DNA from: Varanus komodoensis
Lineage: Eukaryota > Chordata > Lepidosauria > Squamata > Varanidae
DNA: 64,000 nucleotides
Assembly: GCF_004798865.1 (NCBI RefSeq)
Contig: NW_025335409.1
Location: 14,516,421 to 14,580,420, forward strand
Direction of reading: 5' to 3'
In this document: piece after piece, positions 1-11,095 of the stretch
Layout of the letters: the number at the start of each line of letters is the position of its first letter
How positions within the stretch are numbered: the first letter of the stretch is position 1
Position numbers and translations under genes: made by a program
The notes under the pieces: generated by a model
Told to the model about the DNA's origin: nothing
The model's database searches: none
The model's input: only the letters and a program-made list of their open reading frames with translations

Positions 1-156
1 CAAACTACCAGCTGGCATAGAATGTTACATTACAAAAATAAAATTCTGGTGGGGGGAAATGATTTCTCTCCCACAGTATCTCAAACACAGTCTCATTTTG
101 AAAGGGATGTCAGCACCAACTGGCAGAAACTTGCTCCTTCAGGTGAGAATTACATT

Positions 157-475
157 CTGACCGGTAAAGGATTCCCCATGACATTAAAGTCCAGTCATGT
201 CTGACTGTAGGGTGGTGATCATCTCTGTTTCCTAGCTGAGGGAGCCAGTGTTTGTCCACAGACAGTCTTCATGGTCATGTGGCTGGCATGACTAAACACC
301 GAGGTGGTACCTTTTTATCTACTTGCATTTATATACTTTCGAACTGCAAGGTTGACAGGAGCTGGGACAAAGCACGGGAGCTCAGCCCGTCTGCAGATTC
401 AAACTGTTGATCTTTTGATCAACCAACCCAGCAGCTCAACAGTTTAAACCACTGCACCACCCGCAGTCCCACAGT
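157..475 (-). mobile_element. tRNA-derived SINE with RTE-like 3' tail
   Basis: Read on the minus strand it starts GGGTGGTGCAGTGGTTTAAA (tRNA-like head with A box). It has a B-box-like TTTGAATCT and a middle with GAGCTCCCGTGCTTTGTCCC. It ends with a BovB/RTE-like tail (cagacatgactggactttaa, then gtcatggggaatcctttacc). This layout is one I know from squamate genomes; family naming is from memory. The copy looks moderately diverged, and no clear target duplication was seen. Confidence 0.75.
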
Positions 476-569
476 CTGACAGACATGATCTTATTTAGAC
501 ACATACAGATCCTCCCCCAGAAGTATTTCACCTTCAGTCATATTGATCCATTCTATTCCCCACATTGCT

Positions 570-805
570 TCAGAAGAAAATGTATGTTAGAAGTGGGCAG
601 AGCGTACTGATGCACACAGTGCAGTAAGATCCTGGAGCCTCAGGGCAGGGCAACTCACTCAGCCATAAATAGGGCTCCATGATTTCCAGACGCAGTATTC
701 TTTCGGGGACCACTACCTGTTTTGGGCCATCTTGGATGTTCACTTGATTCACCAAATGCACCACACATTTAATAGCATTACACATCACAGGCAACGCATC
801 AAAAC
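570..805 (-). other. Unidentified coding-like stretch inside the intron
   Basis: The minus strand is open for about 78 codons, including FDALPVMCNAIKCVVHLVN, then QVVVPERILRLEIMEPYLW. The composition is protein-like and unlike low-complexity intron. It lacks a convincing initiator or splice context, and I cannot assign it to COG5 or to a LINE domain I know. It may be a fragment of an unrecognised mobile element or a retrocopy. Confidence 0.2.
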
Positions 806-1390
806 AGAACTGTTCTTAGAGCAAAGCAGGCTGCTCTAATTTCTGCACTCTGAAATCCATTCAAATCTCTCCCAGTAGTCTTCCTCTAGTCAATATTCAC
901 CAGCAAGATAAGAATCTGAGAGGCAGAGGCAGAGTCAGATGAAGGTGCGTCTGTGATGTGTGTAGTACAGTTTCATTGGAAAGAGAATCAGCAAAGCCTT
1001 TTTTTGGTAGCACTCAAGCTGGTTTCAACAAAGAACTGTTCTCCTTTTACTTGACCCAGGCTTGCTTCACACATTTCAAATGCAAATCCTAATAGCTGCT
1101 CAGGCAGAGGAGGAGAAAACTATCTTTCAGTACATTAAGGAAAGAATGGAAATCCTACTACAGAAATAGCCAGCATTTATAACAAGTCCTGTCACACATG
1201 ACCAGCAAGCCACTAAATACAACTCTTGGGTGCTGTGTACCCTTATGCAAATTGAAGGGCTTCTTTCTGGAAGGGAGACAGCGTTCACCAATTCTCTCCT
1301 CCTTCTGCACTCCACCCCACAATTCCAGATCTAAATGAAATATATAAATGAACAACAGAGGCCCTCCTTCGTGAATCCACCCCCCTCAAA
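806..1390. other. Intron, no recognised element
   Basis: Part of the last visible COG5 intron, downstream of position 9987 in transcription order. I see no repeat, exon or RNA in it. Confidence 0.5.
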
Positions 1391-1391
1391 T

Positions 1392-1746
1392 GAAGTGAGG
1401 GGGGAATTAGCTAGGAAAATGGCCTTCTCTGTTGTTGTACCTCACCTTTGGAATTCCCTTCCGAAAGAGGGGCAACTGGTCTCGTATTATTTTGTTTTCG
1501 TCCCCAAGTAAATACCTTTTTATTTAGAGTTTGTTTTTAGAATTATGCTTTGACTTGTTTTTTCATTGCTGGTTTTATATTATTGCCCACCCTCCTGTTT
1601 GCACTTTATATTAGTATACTTTTATGTGGTTTTAGCTGTTACTGTTTTATTATTTCTTATGCTGCCGTTGTGCTATGTTTGCTATGTGAGCTGCTCAGAA
1701 AGCCCTCGGGCTACGGGATGTCATACAAATGCAGTAAGTAAATAAA
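1392..1746 (+). mobile_element. L2-like LINE 3' end, diverged
   Basis: The block carries the usual tail of squamate L2-type elements: a decayed C-terminal reading (gccttctctgttgttgtacctcacctttggaattccctt). A T-rich 3' UTR follows, then gagctgctcagaaagcc and a terminal atacaaatgcagtaagtaaataaaat. 5'-truncated and old. Confidence 0.55.
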
Positions 1747-3040
1747 ATCCAACTGAACTTAAGTTGGGCTTAAATCCAAATTATTCCAGTGGCAGAGATA
1801 AATGCATACTTAACTCTTCAACTCTGACAGCAACAGAACTTTTGCTGAATCATGTCCAGCTGTATATGGGAAAAATATGTGAAAGCAAACTGGATGGAGC
1901 TATGATTCAAGGAAATACCAGCACCACTCGGGTGTTCCCTGATCGTGCCTGAAATCCCAAATCTAAGCTGAAACCTCAATTATCAAATGTTCTTTCCTCC
2001 CTTTCATGTGCTCAGCCCAAAGCAGAAGCAATCTATCAGCATTGCCAGCCTGGCATTGCCGCATGTCAGGAATGCTGCAGGGAAGATGCATTGCCTGCCA
2101 GGTCCCAGCATAGAATACTGGCCTTCTTCTCCAATCTTTGCATCACCATCACCATCACACTGGGCTCTGTGACAACCAACTGTCCAACGCTGAAAACATT
2201 GGCGCCATGGGATGCAACAGAATCCATTCTCTCGGGCCAAGTCCTGCTCTTAGGCAAAATGAAATGGCCAGTTCAGACAGCAATGCTTAGTACTCTAGGC
2301 ATCTTAATCCTTCTTGCTGTCCACAGGTGTGGAAGATGCAGTTCCACTGCCAGTGTTGAAGATTCAGCTATTGCTGAGGTCAGCTTCGGTACATGGAAAG
2401 AGGAGGCATTTTTTTATCTGTCACCTCAGGCTGCAAAATATCTTGGGCAAGCCCTGTGTTGTCTTATGGGTCCGCCCACTAACTATCATTCTTGAAAAGC
2501 TATAATCAGAGTTAAATGAAGCACTGAGGTGAGGTGGCAAGAGGTATGTTAAACTGTTACTGATTAGATGTGAGGTTTAAACATTTTTCAAGAAAGCCAT
2601 TAGCTGTAAATTCTAATGCTAACATCTGTATCAGAAAATGCAGAAACACTTGTCATAATATATATAGAAGGTAAGAATCATTCTGAATCTTTCAAATGCT
2701 ACAGATGCGCATCATCTGAGGCATGTGTAACAGAGTAAAAGTATCACTGCGTAAGCTAAAGGAGTTCATGAAATACAGTTTAAAACAGGGCCTCAATGTC
2801 AGATAAGTAGCTGCAAGGCAGACAGAGGACTCTGCCTACTTCTTGGAACTGAAGATCTGGACACAGGACTGCAAATTTCTCAAGGTTATGTACTGCTTCT
2901 CAACATTGCCCCAAGATGGTTAGCACTTGTCTGACAAATTAACACTTTCACCAGGAACAGAGAAAACAGATGGTGGGTAATATACTTCTGATGAAGAGTG
3001 GAAAGAACAAGATTTACATAGCGCTTATAATAACAGTATA
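1747..3040. other. Intron, nothing recognised
   Basis: Unique-looking AT-rich sequence. Open stretches around 2091-2495 have no domain or codon pattern I can support. Confidence 0.5.
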
Positions 3041-3274
3041 GTGCAGTGGTTAAGAGTGCAGGACTGGGACTCAGGCAATTTGAGCTCTAGTCCCCCCTGC
3101 TCAGCCATGGAACCAACTGGGTGACTTTGGGCCAGTTGCAGAGTCTCAACCAGCCCAAGCTACCTCACAGGTTTGTTGCTGTGGGGATAAGGTTGAGAGC
3201 AGGAAGAGAATGATGTAAGCCACTCTGAGTTCTTCAAAAAAGGAAAAAGGCAGGATTTAAATCTAATAAATCAA
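3041..3274 (+). mobile_element. tRNA-derived SINE (Sauria-SINE-like)
   Basis: Head agtgcagtggttaagagtgc with a tRNA-like A box, then gagctctagtccccc as B box. Next is the body motif tgggtgactttgggccagtt, then ctacctcacaggtttgttgc, and the 3' end gtaagccactctgagttctt leading to an A-rich tail. The same family recurs at 23364, 41462 and 43512. Confidence 0.8.
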
Positions 3275-4205
3275 CAAACATTTCTCAAGTGCTCAAGAGG
3301 CTTCATGTGCATTATATGCTGAAGATTATAGATGGGAGGTTGAGAAGGCTGCCTCAGATCTTTCAAGGCAAAATCGCTGAGGTGGTGTTGCTTGAACTTC
3401 TGAGATACTACAATATCTCAGCATTTCTGGCAGCTAAACATGTGCTTTGTTGTATATGCTAAACTCTATAGTTCACACTGAATTTAAATAAGTAGATTTG
3501 AAGAAAGGTGTGGCAATATTTTCTGTGTTTTCCAATGTTGTATTTGTAGTATTGTTAGTTCAATTAACTGCTGCTAGGACACTTATAGTATTGCCTTATT
3601 GAAACTTATTCTGCAGTATGCATGCTTTAGTTAATTACTCATTTTTCATAGTGAATGTAATTGCTATGGAATTGTTAGGAGTGATACTACTGTGAGTGTA
3701 TTTTTATCTGTTATGAACCATCTTTGAGTTCAGTAATTGCAGAATAAAGATAGATAAATAAACCTGATTTGACTTCATTGTTTTAGCACATTTGCATGAC
3801 ACCACTGTACAGTTTAAGGATCCACGGAGTATTTGAAATTTGCTAGAGTTAAAATGAGCACCTTCTATAAACTGAAATTAATTGAATTAGTAGCTGAGAG
3901 ATCCAGCCACATTGTGTGGTGTTGTGTGTGGGCTGAGGTAGTAAAGAAGCTTGCAGCAAGCAAGCTGAATATATTCTGAACTGACCATGCTGAAAGTCCA
4001 ACTTCCCATCTTCAACCGAGTGTGCACTCTCACACATATATATCCCTTTACCCCGCTTTCCTTTCTTCCACTCTTGCAGCACAGCAGATGAAACAACTGC
4101 TGGGTAAGACTGAATGTAAGTATTTTTCATTTTAATATGCCTTCCTTCTGATGGACCAGTGAGATGCTTCTTTTTTGTGACCCTTCTAGAATAAAAAAGT
4201 TGTTC
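3275..4205. other. Intron, nothing recognised
   Basis: AT-rich sequence without a supported element. A minus-strand open stretch at 3849-4130 shows no recognisable domain. Confidence 0.45.
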
Positions 4206-4258
4206 TTATTTATTTATTTGTTTGTTTGTTTGTTTGTTTATTTATTTATTTATTTATA
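4206..4258 (+). repeat. TTTA/TTTG tetranucleotide microsatellite
   Basis: About 53 bp of TTTA repeats interrupted by a block of TTTG repeats. Such tracts often mark the tail of an old retroposon, but no body could be recognised beside it. Confidence 0.95.
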
Positions 4259-5956
4259 GCTATAATTAATGGAAAACTTACAGAAATGAACCATTCAGTA
4301 TCCTTAAATTAGACTTTCTGCTATCTATGCTCTTTAAAACTCCTGCAGTTTATCTTTCTAAGTATGGCAGGACCTCAAATTAAACACAGTGGGTTGGTTC
4401 CCTATTTACTCATACCTAAAGTTAAACCCAATGAAATCAATGGCACTTAGTCTTGACTAATTTAACTCCAGCTGATTTCCATGGAACAAGTTTAAAATAG
4501 CAAATTTGGATCAAACACAGTTAAAAAAAAATCTCAGGACATGGAGAATGGAATAACGGCTTGGGAGCTTTGGCCTACAGCTCAGTTACTGCCCTGCTTT
4601 GTATCAGAAACTTCTCTGAAGCTGTCACTGGTGGTGACGCTGACAGATCTGCTCAGAAAGAGTGGAGGCAGAGCCTGCGCTGCTCACTTTTTGTGACCTT
4701 GCCAATGACTGCCCTTCTATCAGTGCCGAAATGGTACTTTCAAAGAGATGTCACTCTTCTCCAGGTTTTAAATATCTCGTTTGCAAGTACATTCTTACAG
4801 CCATCCCACATGAGTCTTGTCTGGTCAATTCCTTTCTCTGTTTCTGCTATCAAAGGGAGAAGCAAATGGAGTAGGTAACATACAAGTTAACATTAATAAG
4901 GTGAGGCGGCATATAGGCTGATTTCACATAAATGTATAGTTCTGTCCTCACCAGAAAAAAACCTTTTCATTTGGAATATCTGTCACTGGTAAGAAAAAGT
5001 GGATTTGAAAAGGCACAAGGAAGCTATTTGTTCATCTTTATGGTGCATGCATCCAAATGGGGCCAATAATGTTGCCCTAGTGATGAGCTCACAGATGCTC
5101 TCCAAATTCCATCTTAAAGGTTGTTCTGATTCAACGCCATATCAGATTGCAAGCTTTGCTTCTTTTTTGCATGAAAATCTGTACTTATGTTCCTAAATAT
5201 ATGCATCAGTTGTATCTATTTTTGAACTGTATGCATTATTCTCTCATTGATTAAGCATATTGTGTGCATTGTTCAAAAGCACACATTATTCAGGGACATT
5301 TTCTGAACAATGTATGCATGTTGTTGAATGCATTTTTGGGGGCTTGTGAATCATATTGCAAGCTTGGAAATGCATGGATTTCAAGATTGTGTCCAAGCTC
5401 GTGCTTGATCCAGAAGGTGCAAACTTAATTTCTCAATATATCCTTACACCCTGTTGACTAACAGCTAAATGCAAACATTGTTGGCTATGCAGAATCACTA
5501 TGTCCAAAACTACTTTTAGTTTCTCTTTGCAATGATCCCATTATATAAAAGGAAAATACCATTTGTCCCTGTGTGACAAAAATGGAATGGCCTTTTAAAA
5601 CAATGGTATCTCAAATAATATAGAGACAAAGTAACAGTTAAGAGACAAGACAGTGGGCTTGTGAGAGAAGTAAATGTCTACTCAGAAGGAAGATATACAA
5701 AATTCAGCAGGGCTTACTGCCAGCTGTGTTTGTAGTGAAGAGGTGGCCAAAGTTTCAGATCCAGCCTTCAAAAGTTCAAGAGCACACAAACTATATGTGT
5801 GCATTATATATTAAAGTAGTTTGCCAAAGTTTCCTTTATTCTATTTTAGGAGGAAATTAAGCAGGATGTTTTTGTGACTAGCTCCACTGCAGTTTTTCAA
5901 GCTGCTGGCTTTGTGAATATGGAATGCAGCCAGTAGCTTGAAACACTGGTATAGGG
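4259..5956. other. Intron; short decayed repeat near 4390-4490 and an orphan open stretch near 4561-4878
   Basis: Around 4390-4490 the words cccaatgaaatcaatggcac, then gatttccatggaac, resemble a short palindromic repeat common in reptile genomes. An open stretch of 105 codons at 4561-4878 (+) starts MGALAYSSVTALLC; I do not recognise it. Otherwise nothing. Confidence 0.35.
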
Positions 5957-6151
5957 CAGGAATATAGGGCAGGAATGACCAGACTTGCTCAATGGAAGAG
6001 GCACATACAGGAAATGTCAGATGTTTGAGAGCCGCAAGCAGGTGCCTGCGGGTGGTAGCAGCAGTGGGCAGTGAGCTGCAAAATAAATAAATAATATAAA
6101 TAAACTCAAAGAGCCGTATGTGGCTTGTGAGCCTGGGTTTGGCCACCCTTG
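5957..6151 (+). mobile_element. hAT-type non-autonomous DNA transposon (MITE)
   Basis: Left end caggaatgaccagacttgct and right end gtttggccacccttg are imperfect terminal inverted repeats of the CAGGGGTGGCCAAAC type. The inside has tttgagagccgcaag and agagccgtatgtggcttgtg, words I know from reptile hAT elements. Flanks gtataggg (5949-5956) and gtatagga (6152-6159) form an 8-bp target duplication with one mismatch. A 13-bp direct duplication, tatagggcaggaa, lies at the left junction (5950-5962 and 5963-5975). Confidence 0.75.
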
Positions 6152-6817
6152 GTATAGGAGTATTGCCTCTGTTGACAGTGAATGCAAAATCTTTCTTCCT
6201 TCTGGTGTAAATGTTCTTCTTCAAAGTTGCATTTCTTAAAGATATGATAATATTCTGTGTCACCAAGACCACTGTATAGAAGCATCAGATTAGAAAGGTA
6301 GCATTGCAGGCAGCAAGAGGCCCACTATACCTGTTTTCTACAAAATTTCCTTTTTGAACACTCCTAACAAGAATTGTCATACAATTTCTGAAATGGAGGG
6401 TAACTAATTCCACCTGCTGCAAGAACAGGGGGCTTGGGGTAGTTAATTCCTTATAGCCTGGACCTTACTCCTAAGGTGGCCTCAGATACCCAGAACTGGG
6501 GGGGGGGGGGTGGAACTGACTGACCCTTTGTCCTTCTCCAGGTGTGTTTACTCTCTCCTCTCTGTCATCTCACTGGCTCAGGCTTGGGTCTGTTCTTTTG
6601 TGGCTGAGCCTGCACTCTCTCCCTTCCATGCTGTTCATATATTGTCACAGAGTTTGGCAGCCAGTAGTTTGCACCTCTTTTGCATGCCATCTACATCTCT
6701 TGGGCAGCTGGTTCAATCTGTTTCCGCACTGTGCCTTGTTATCAGTGCTCCTCCCTCTTCTCCTTCTTGCATACCAAATTCCCCATACCTCTTGCACAAG
6801 CTGTTTTTGGGGTTCAC

Positions 6818-7012
6818 CACACCCCATCACTGCAGGCTTTTAAAGAAGAGCCTGAAGGCATTCTCTTTTACCTTGGACTTCCTGTTATGTATTCACTGCT
6901 GTTGCTATTTTTATTGCCATATTGGTTTTTATGATGTGTTTAATTATTGCGCATTGCCTTGGGAGGACCCCTGCCCTGAAAGGCAGCCAAGAAATATTCT
7001 AAATAAACAAAC
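6818..7012 (+). mobile_element. L2-like LINE 3' end, diverged
   Basis: Tail features: ctttaaagaagagcctgaagg (a decayed LKTFLF-type reading), a T-rich 3' UTR, gcattgccttgggaggaccc, and a terminal aaatattctaaataaacaaa. The 197-codon open frame over 6510-7103 is largely this LINE tail and T/C-rich sequence, not a host gene. Confidence 0.55.
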
Positions 7013-8585
7013 AGACAACGCTTCTCCTTTGCCCGCAGCTGGCTGCAAAACGAGAATTGCAAAGGGAGAAATGCAGGAGCCACAAAGTATCTGGACACTT
7101 TAATTGTCAACCATCATCTTTGTTCCACCATAAATTCATCCTACTGGGTAGATATGTGTGCATTTGTTATGCGCATTTGGCAGATGATTAAGGTATCTAT
7201 CTGCTGTAGAAGGTCAGAAAAACAGCTGAAGGAATGACATTAGGAAAAGACAGTATTGAGACTCTTGCTGAAAAAGCAGTGTGGCAAGATAGTTGTTTAT
7301 TTTATATTTTGAGAGAATATTAATAAGGGTTACTTTGATGCTAAAGGAAAGCAGTCCTCATTTCTAGACAACTGAATTTTCATGTTCCCAGTGCAACACA
7401 TTTTATCCATGTGCAGCAGGTGGAATGTTAGTGTATTTCAATCCGCCCACATGTGAAGCTTAACAGAAATAGCATCAAAGTAAAAGAACATACAGTACTT
7501 ATATTACCACTCACACACTGTGAGCTAACTGTAGACATAACTCAAAGTGAAGGAGAAATGGTTTTAAAAAATGAATAACCACTTGAGGAACAATCCTTCA
7601 TTGACAAAGAGAAATTAGACTACTTATTTAGCTCATTCTGATCCAAGAAATCATTGTACATTTTTTGCAATTTTTGCCATGGGTAGGTAACCATTTTCCG
7701 ATTAAATAGAGAGAAGGGTTTTCTGAAAATTACTCCTTCTAATGGGTTCCTCTTTCTTACTAAGAATCCAAGCCAGTGCAGATACTAGGGTAACACCATG
7801 GGGATTGAAGCAGTCAGTACTTTCTCACAAATGTATATGTTTTCCACCAGCAGAGGCTCTTTCAAACACAAGGCAAGCATAAACACCCCTACTTACACTA
7901 CATCCTGCACTTATGGCATGAGAAGTCCTAGGTCTTAATTCATGCAAGGGCCACATTTAGAGAAGATTTGCATTCTAGTGGTGCTTGTGGTAAAAGGCAA
8001 AGGGTGCAGGGCAAAATACAAAAAATACCACACTATTGAGACTTACAGCTCTTGCTGACAGTAGCTAAGAACTAGGAGAGACATTTCAACCTTTCAGAAT
8101 GAGGAAAAATGCAGAAAGGCTGGGAAAACATTCACTGATTAGTAGTTAACAAAGTGTTGATCTGGGAAATCTCTGAGGGTCTGATTTTGCCTCCAGGCCT
8201 GAGGTTTCCCACCCGCCTTAAGACATTCTTATTAGTATGCTTAGGCTCATGCTCAATTGCAAACCTTATCCACAAACAAGGGACGTTCATATGAATTAGC
8301 ACGATGTTAAGAATATCTACTTATTCTCTATCATGTATTTCTCTAAGGAGCTGAGGACAGCATGGCTGCCATGCCTCGTTTTTCATTTCACAGATATGAC
8401 TTTGTATTGTTTCTAATTTGTACCTGGCTTACTTTACTTATTTTGTAACACACTAACTAAAAGCCTTTCATTTCATCATATAAAAGTAAGTCCAGGAGTT
8501 TAGGTTTCATGTTCTTTTAAGCTGCAAAACATACAGACTAGATTTACAAATTTCCTTCTGAGTTACAACCTCCATTATCCATATA
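7013..8585. other. Intron, nothing recognised
   Basis: About 1.6 kb of AT-rich sequence without a supported repeat, exon or RNA gene. Confidence 0.5.
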
Positions 8586-8992
8586 CAGGCAGTCCCCGAG
8601 ATATGAACATTCATGTTATGAGCAACCTGTACTTACGAACAAACTGCCATAAAGTCTCTTAATTTAAACATTTGAATTAAAGGCCTACTACAGGAAATCG
8701 TTAATCACCATACAGAGAGAGGAGGTGGAAGGGTAGAGAGGGAGGCCTCCAAAGCACACCTTCTGTATCTGAAGAAGGAAAACTCTCTGGCATTTCCTTG
8801 CTGCAAAGAGGAGATGCTGGTGAGTTTGGGTGAGGGGGTAAGCTAGAGATATTTGCGGTTTTTCCATTTTCATGGGGGTCCTGTGCTTCTGAGCTCCACA
8901 AATGTGGAGGCCAGCTTACATACAAATTCGACTTAAAGATGTATTTCCATTCTCTCAGGAATGGAACTTGTTTGTAACCTGGGGTCTGCCTT
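8586..8992 (+). mobile_element. Tigger/mariner-type MITE with TA target duplication
   Basis: Left end caggcagtccccgagatatg and right end aacctggggtctgcctt are terminal inverted repeats of the pogo/Tigger type. TA dinucleotides flank both ends (8584-8585 and 8993-8994). The ~407-bp body has no transposase reading. The minus-strand open frames over 8688-8925 are incidental. Confidence 0.75.
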
Positions 8993-9986
8993 TATATTCA
9001 AAACTAAAGAGAAGAATTACAGAGTTATCATAGTGCCCCCATACTTTTTACTAAAAAGTACTTTTCACTGCCTGCTTTTAAATATCTTACAATGGTAAAG
9101 TGGGTCAGAAAGAGAACAGGTTGTCTGAGCTCTCAAAGACTTGGGAAGGAATAGAAAGAATGAAAAACAGCAGGATACCTGCACTCTTCCTTAGCCTCCA
9201 AAGAAGGTCAAAGAATAAGTCAGCAGAAGTGACAACCTGCCCATAAGTAGCACTCAGTATTTCCATAAATTTAGAAAGGATGAAATACAGGTTCATTCAG
9301 GGGCTCCTCTGTAAACTAGTTCTGCATTTGGCTCGGTTGTCTAAAGTGTTCCAGAAATTTAGATTACAGAACAATCCTACTGTCCTGTGGAGAGAGTTTC
9401 AGGGACCATAGGATATATCGGAATCTGTCTTCTGAAGCAATAAATATGTCTAAAACCTTGGGAGGGGGACTCTGCCACCAGAAGCTTCCCTTGACCCTTT
9501 GCAGCTGCCATGGAAGGCGCCATGGGGGCTATTCTTTGAAGATGCCCTAAAGGAGGCATTTTCATGAGAGGTTGGGGAGAGGAAAGACCAAGGTCTGCAG
9601 TGTCCTATAGCCTCTCCACTGCCAATTCTGCTTTAGTTCCTGCCAGTAGGGTACAGTAGAGATATCTGGCTCCAGTTTTCTCTTAATATGTTATTGTTTT
9701 TAATCCAGAAGATATAGTGCTCAGTGCAATCAATTTTTCCATTTTTTCTTTAAAATCTTGGGAATTGAAACACAGAGCAACCCACTATACAAACCACCTC
9801 ATGAAAACTCAGTGATTGTAGAACCACAAAATTAGGACTTGTCAGCAAAATGCCCAAAGCACTTTAACCAAATAATTGCAGTATATCTATATCTATTCAT
9901 ATTTCTCAGCTGTCGAAAAGAAGCATTTGCACGAAGAATGTTTTAAAGTTAAAAAGAAAACAATTTAACTATTGAGAATGACTTAC
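8993..9986. other. Intron next to COG5 exon, nothing recognised
   Basis: No exon or known repeat. A slightly GC-richer patch at 9440-9660 has no feature I can name. Confidence 0.45.
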
Positions 9987-10086
9987 CAGCTGCTCAGATT
10001 TCACACCAAAAAGTTGTATCGTCTTTGCCACATTTTTTGAGACTGCCAAACTGAGATTTGGATCTACAGCAGCCACATTCAATTCA
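9987..10086 (-). CDS. COG5: COG5 internal exon 7 of 7 in window ([19 protein letters not shown])
   Basis: The 100-nt exon completes Ser and adds 33 codons: [20 protein letters not shown], then [13 protein letters not shown]. Human has [20 protein letters not shown], then KTIQLYSVKSEQL. Acceptor tttctag, donor gtaagt after CTG. It ends in phase 0. The next exon (human LSTQGDASQVIGPLTEGQ) was not found between 1 and 9986, so that intron runs off the window. Confidence 0.97.
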
Positions 10087-10516
10087 CTAGAAAGAAAAAG
10101 CAAAAGTAATTACTTCTTAGTGATCATATTTTATTACAACTTCCATTTTAATTCAGTCCACAGACAAGGGAAAAACTTACACCTTCACTTTACAGTAGGT
10201 ATAATGGGTATACACTCTCTAAATTTGTAGGAGGTGAAGTGTCGCTCACACCATTAGTTTCTTTTGCACACAAACAACCATGAACTGAGTTCATACTTTT
10301 GGTTCTCCATATGATCAAAGCTGAGGGCAGACCTCTGCTGCTTTGCACAATAAAATTCAGGAGGTGTGCTCTGACTGAACTTCATTCCTAATTGCTTGTA
10401 TGATTAATGAAGGATCAATCATTTAGCAGTAATGAACTTGCAGTTCTCAAATTATAATCTTGGGAGAGAAAAATTGTGTTATACATTATGTATTGAAATT
10501 TATCACAAGTACTTAC

Positions 10517-10678
10517 CTTGCAAAGGTTTTGATGATACTGTCAAGCTCATCAGGTGAAGGAGGATTGCGCCCTCCAGGTGGAAAGACGAGGTTGATGGGG
10601 TCGAAGAGCCGAGATAAGGACTTTGACAAGTAGGCAGCTTCATAAGGTTGCAAAGAGTCTTTCAGGGCTATTTCTGGG
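10517..10678 (-). CDS. COG5: COG5 internal exon 6 of 7 in window ([19 protein letters not shown])
   Basis: The 162-nt exon contains one base of Asp, 53 codons and AG of a split Ser. The peptide [20 protein letters not shown] continues with [20 protein letters not shown] and [13 protein letters not shown]. This is the best-conserved signature of COG5 (human [20 protein letters not shown], then [16 protein letters not shown]), and it is what identified the gene. Acceptor cttcccag, donor gtaagt. The intron to the next exon is only 430 bp. Confidence 0.98.
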
Positions 10679-10767
10679 CTGGGAAGTGAAGGCAATTGGT
10701 TAAGGTAATATGTATTTCCTTTTTTCAAACAGCAGAATAATAATAGTGCAGCCTATTTGGTGCAGGG

Positions 10768-10968
10768 CAGGGGTCTCAAACTCAACTTACCTGGGGGCAG
10801 TCTGGGTGAGGCTGGGCCGCATCAAGTATTCCACCACCGCGGTGGTGGTGGGCCGCTCATCCCGTGGCCGGCCCGGGCGCAAACAGCGCTTTGAAGGCTG
10901 CAGGGCCCCTCCCTGGTGCCCTGCCTGTCCCGGCAATTGGCCCGCGGGCCGCGAATTTGAGACCCCTG
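10768..10968 (+). mobile_element. hAT-type MITE, 201 bp, CpG-rich
   Basis: Terminal inverted repeats CAGGGGTCTCAAACTC and gaatttgagacccctg. Target duplication gtgcaggg (10760-10767) versus gtgtaggg (10969-10976), one mismatch. The body is very CpG-rich (accaccgcggtggtggtggg, then tggcccgcgggccgcg) and makes a spurious 129-codon open frame. It lies in the 1569-bp COG5 intron, 89 bp from the exon at 10678. Confidence 0.9.
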
Positions 10969-11026
10969 GTGTAGGGAATCTGTACCTTTCTAAATTTGTA
11001 GATATCCAAATTACAATGCTTCTTTA

Positions 11027-11095
11027 TTGGGCCTGGTGGATGATGGGATTTGGAGTACAACATCATCTGGTTGAAACAGATTACCTAACCCTGCT
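11027..11095 (+). repeat. Half of a palindromic reptile MITE
   Basis: tggatgatgggatttggagt, then acaacatcatctggttg, resembles one arm of the gatgggagttgtagtcc palindromic repeat family also seen at 39570 and 39937. Only one arm is recognisable. Confidence 0.4.

Noticed and set aside
3041-3110. tRNA-like A and B boxes (also at 23364, 30335, 41462)
   Set aside because: They are heads of SINEs with retroposon bodies and tails, not functional tRNA genes; cloverleaf pairing is not kept.
6510-7103. 197-codon plus-strand open frame
   Set aside because: The longest frame in the window, but Leu/Ser/Cys-rich from T/C-rich DNA and overlapping an L2-type 3' tail; no signal, domain or conserved motif.
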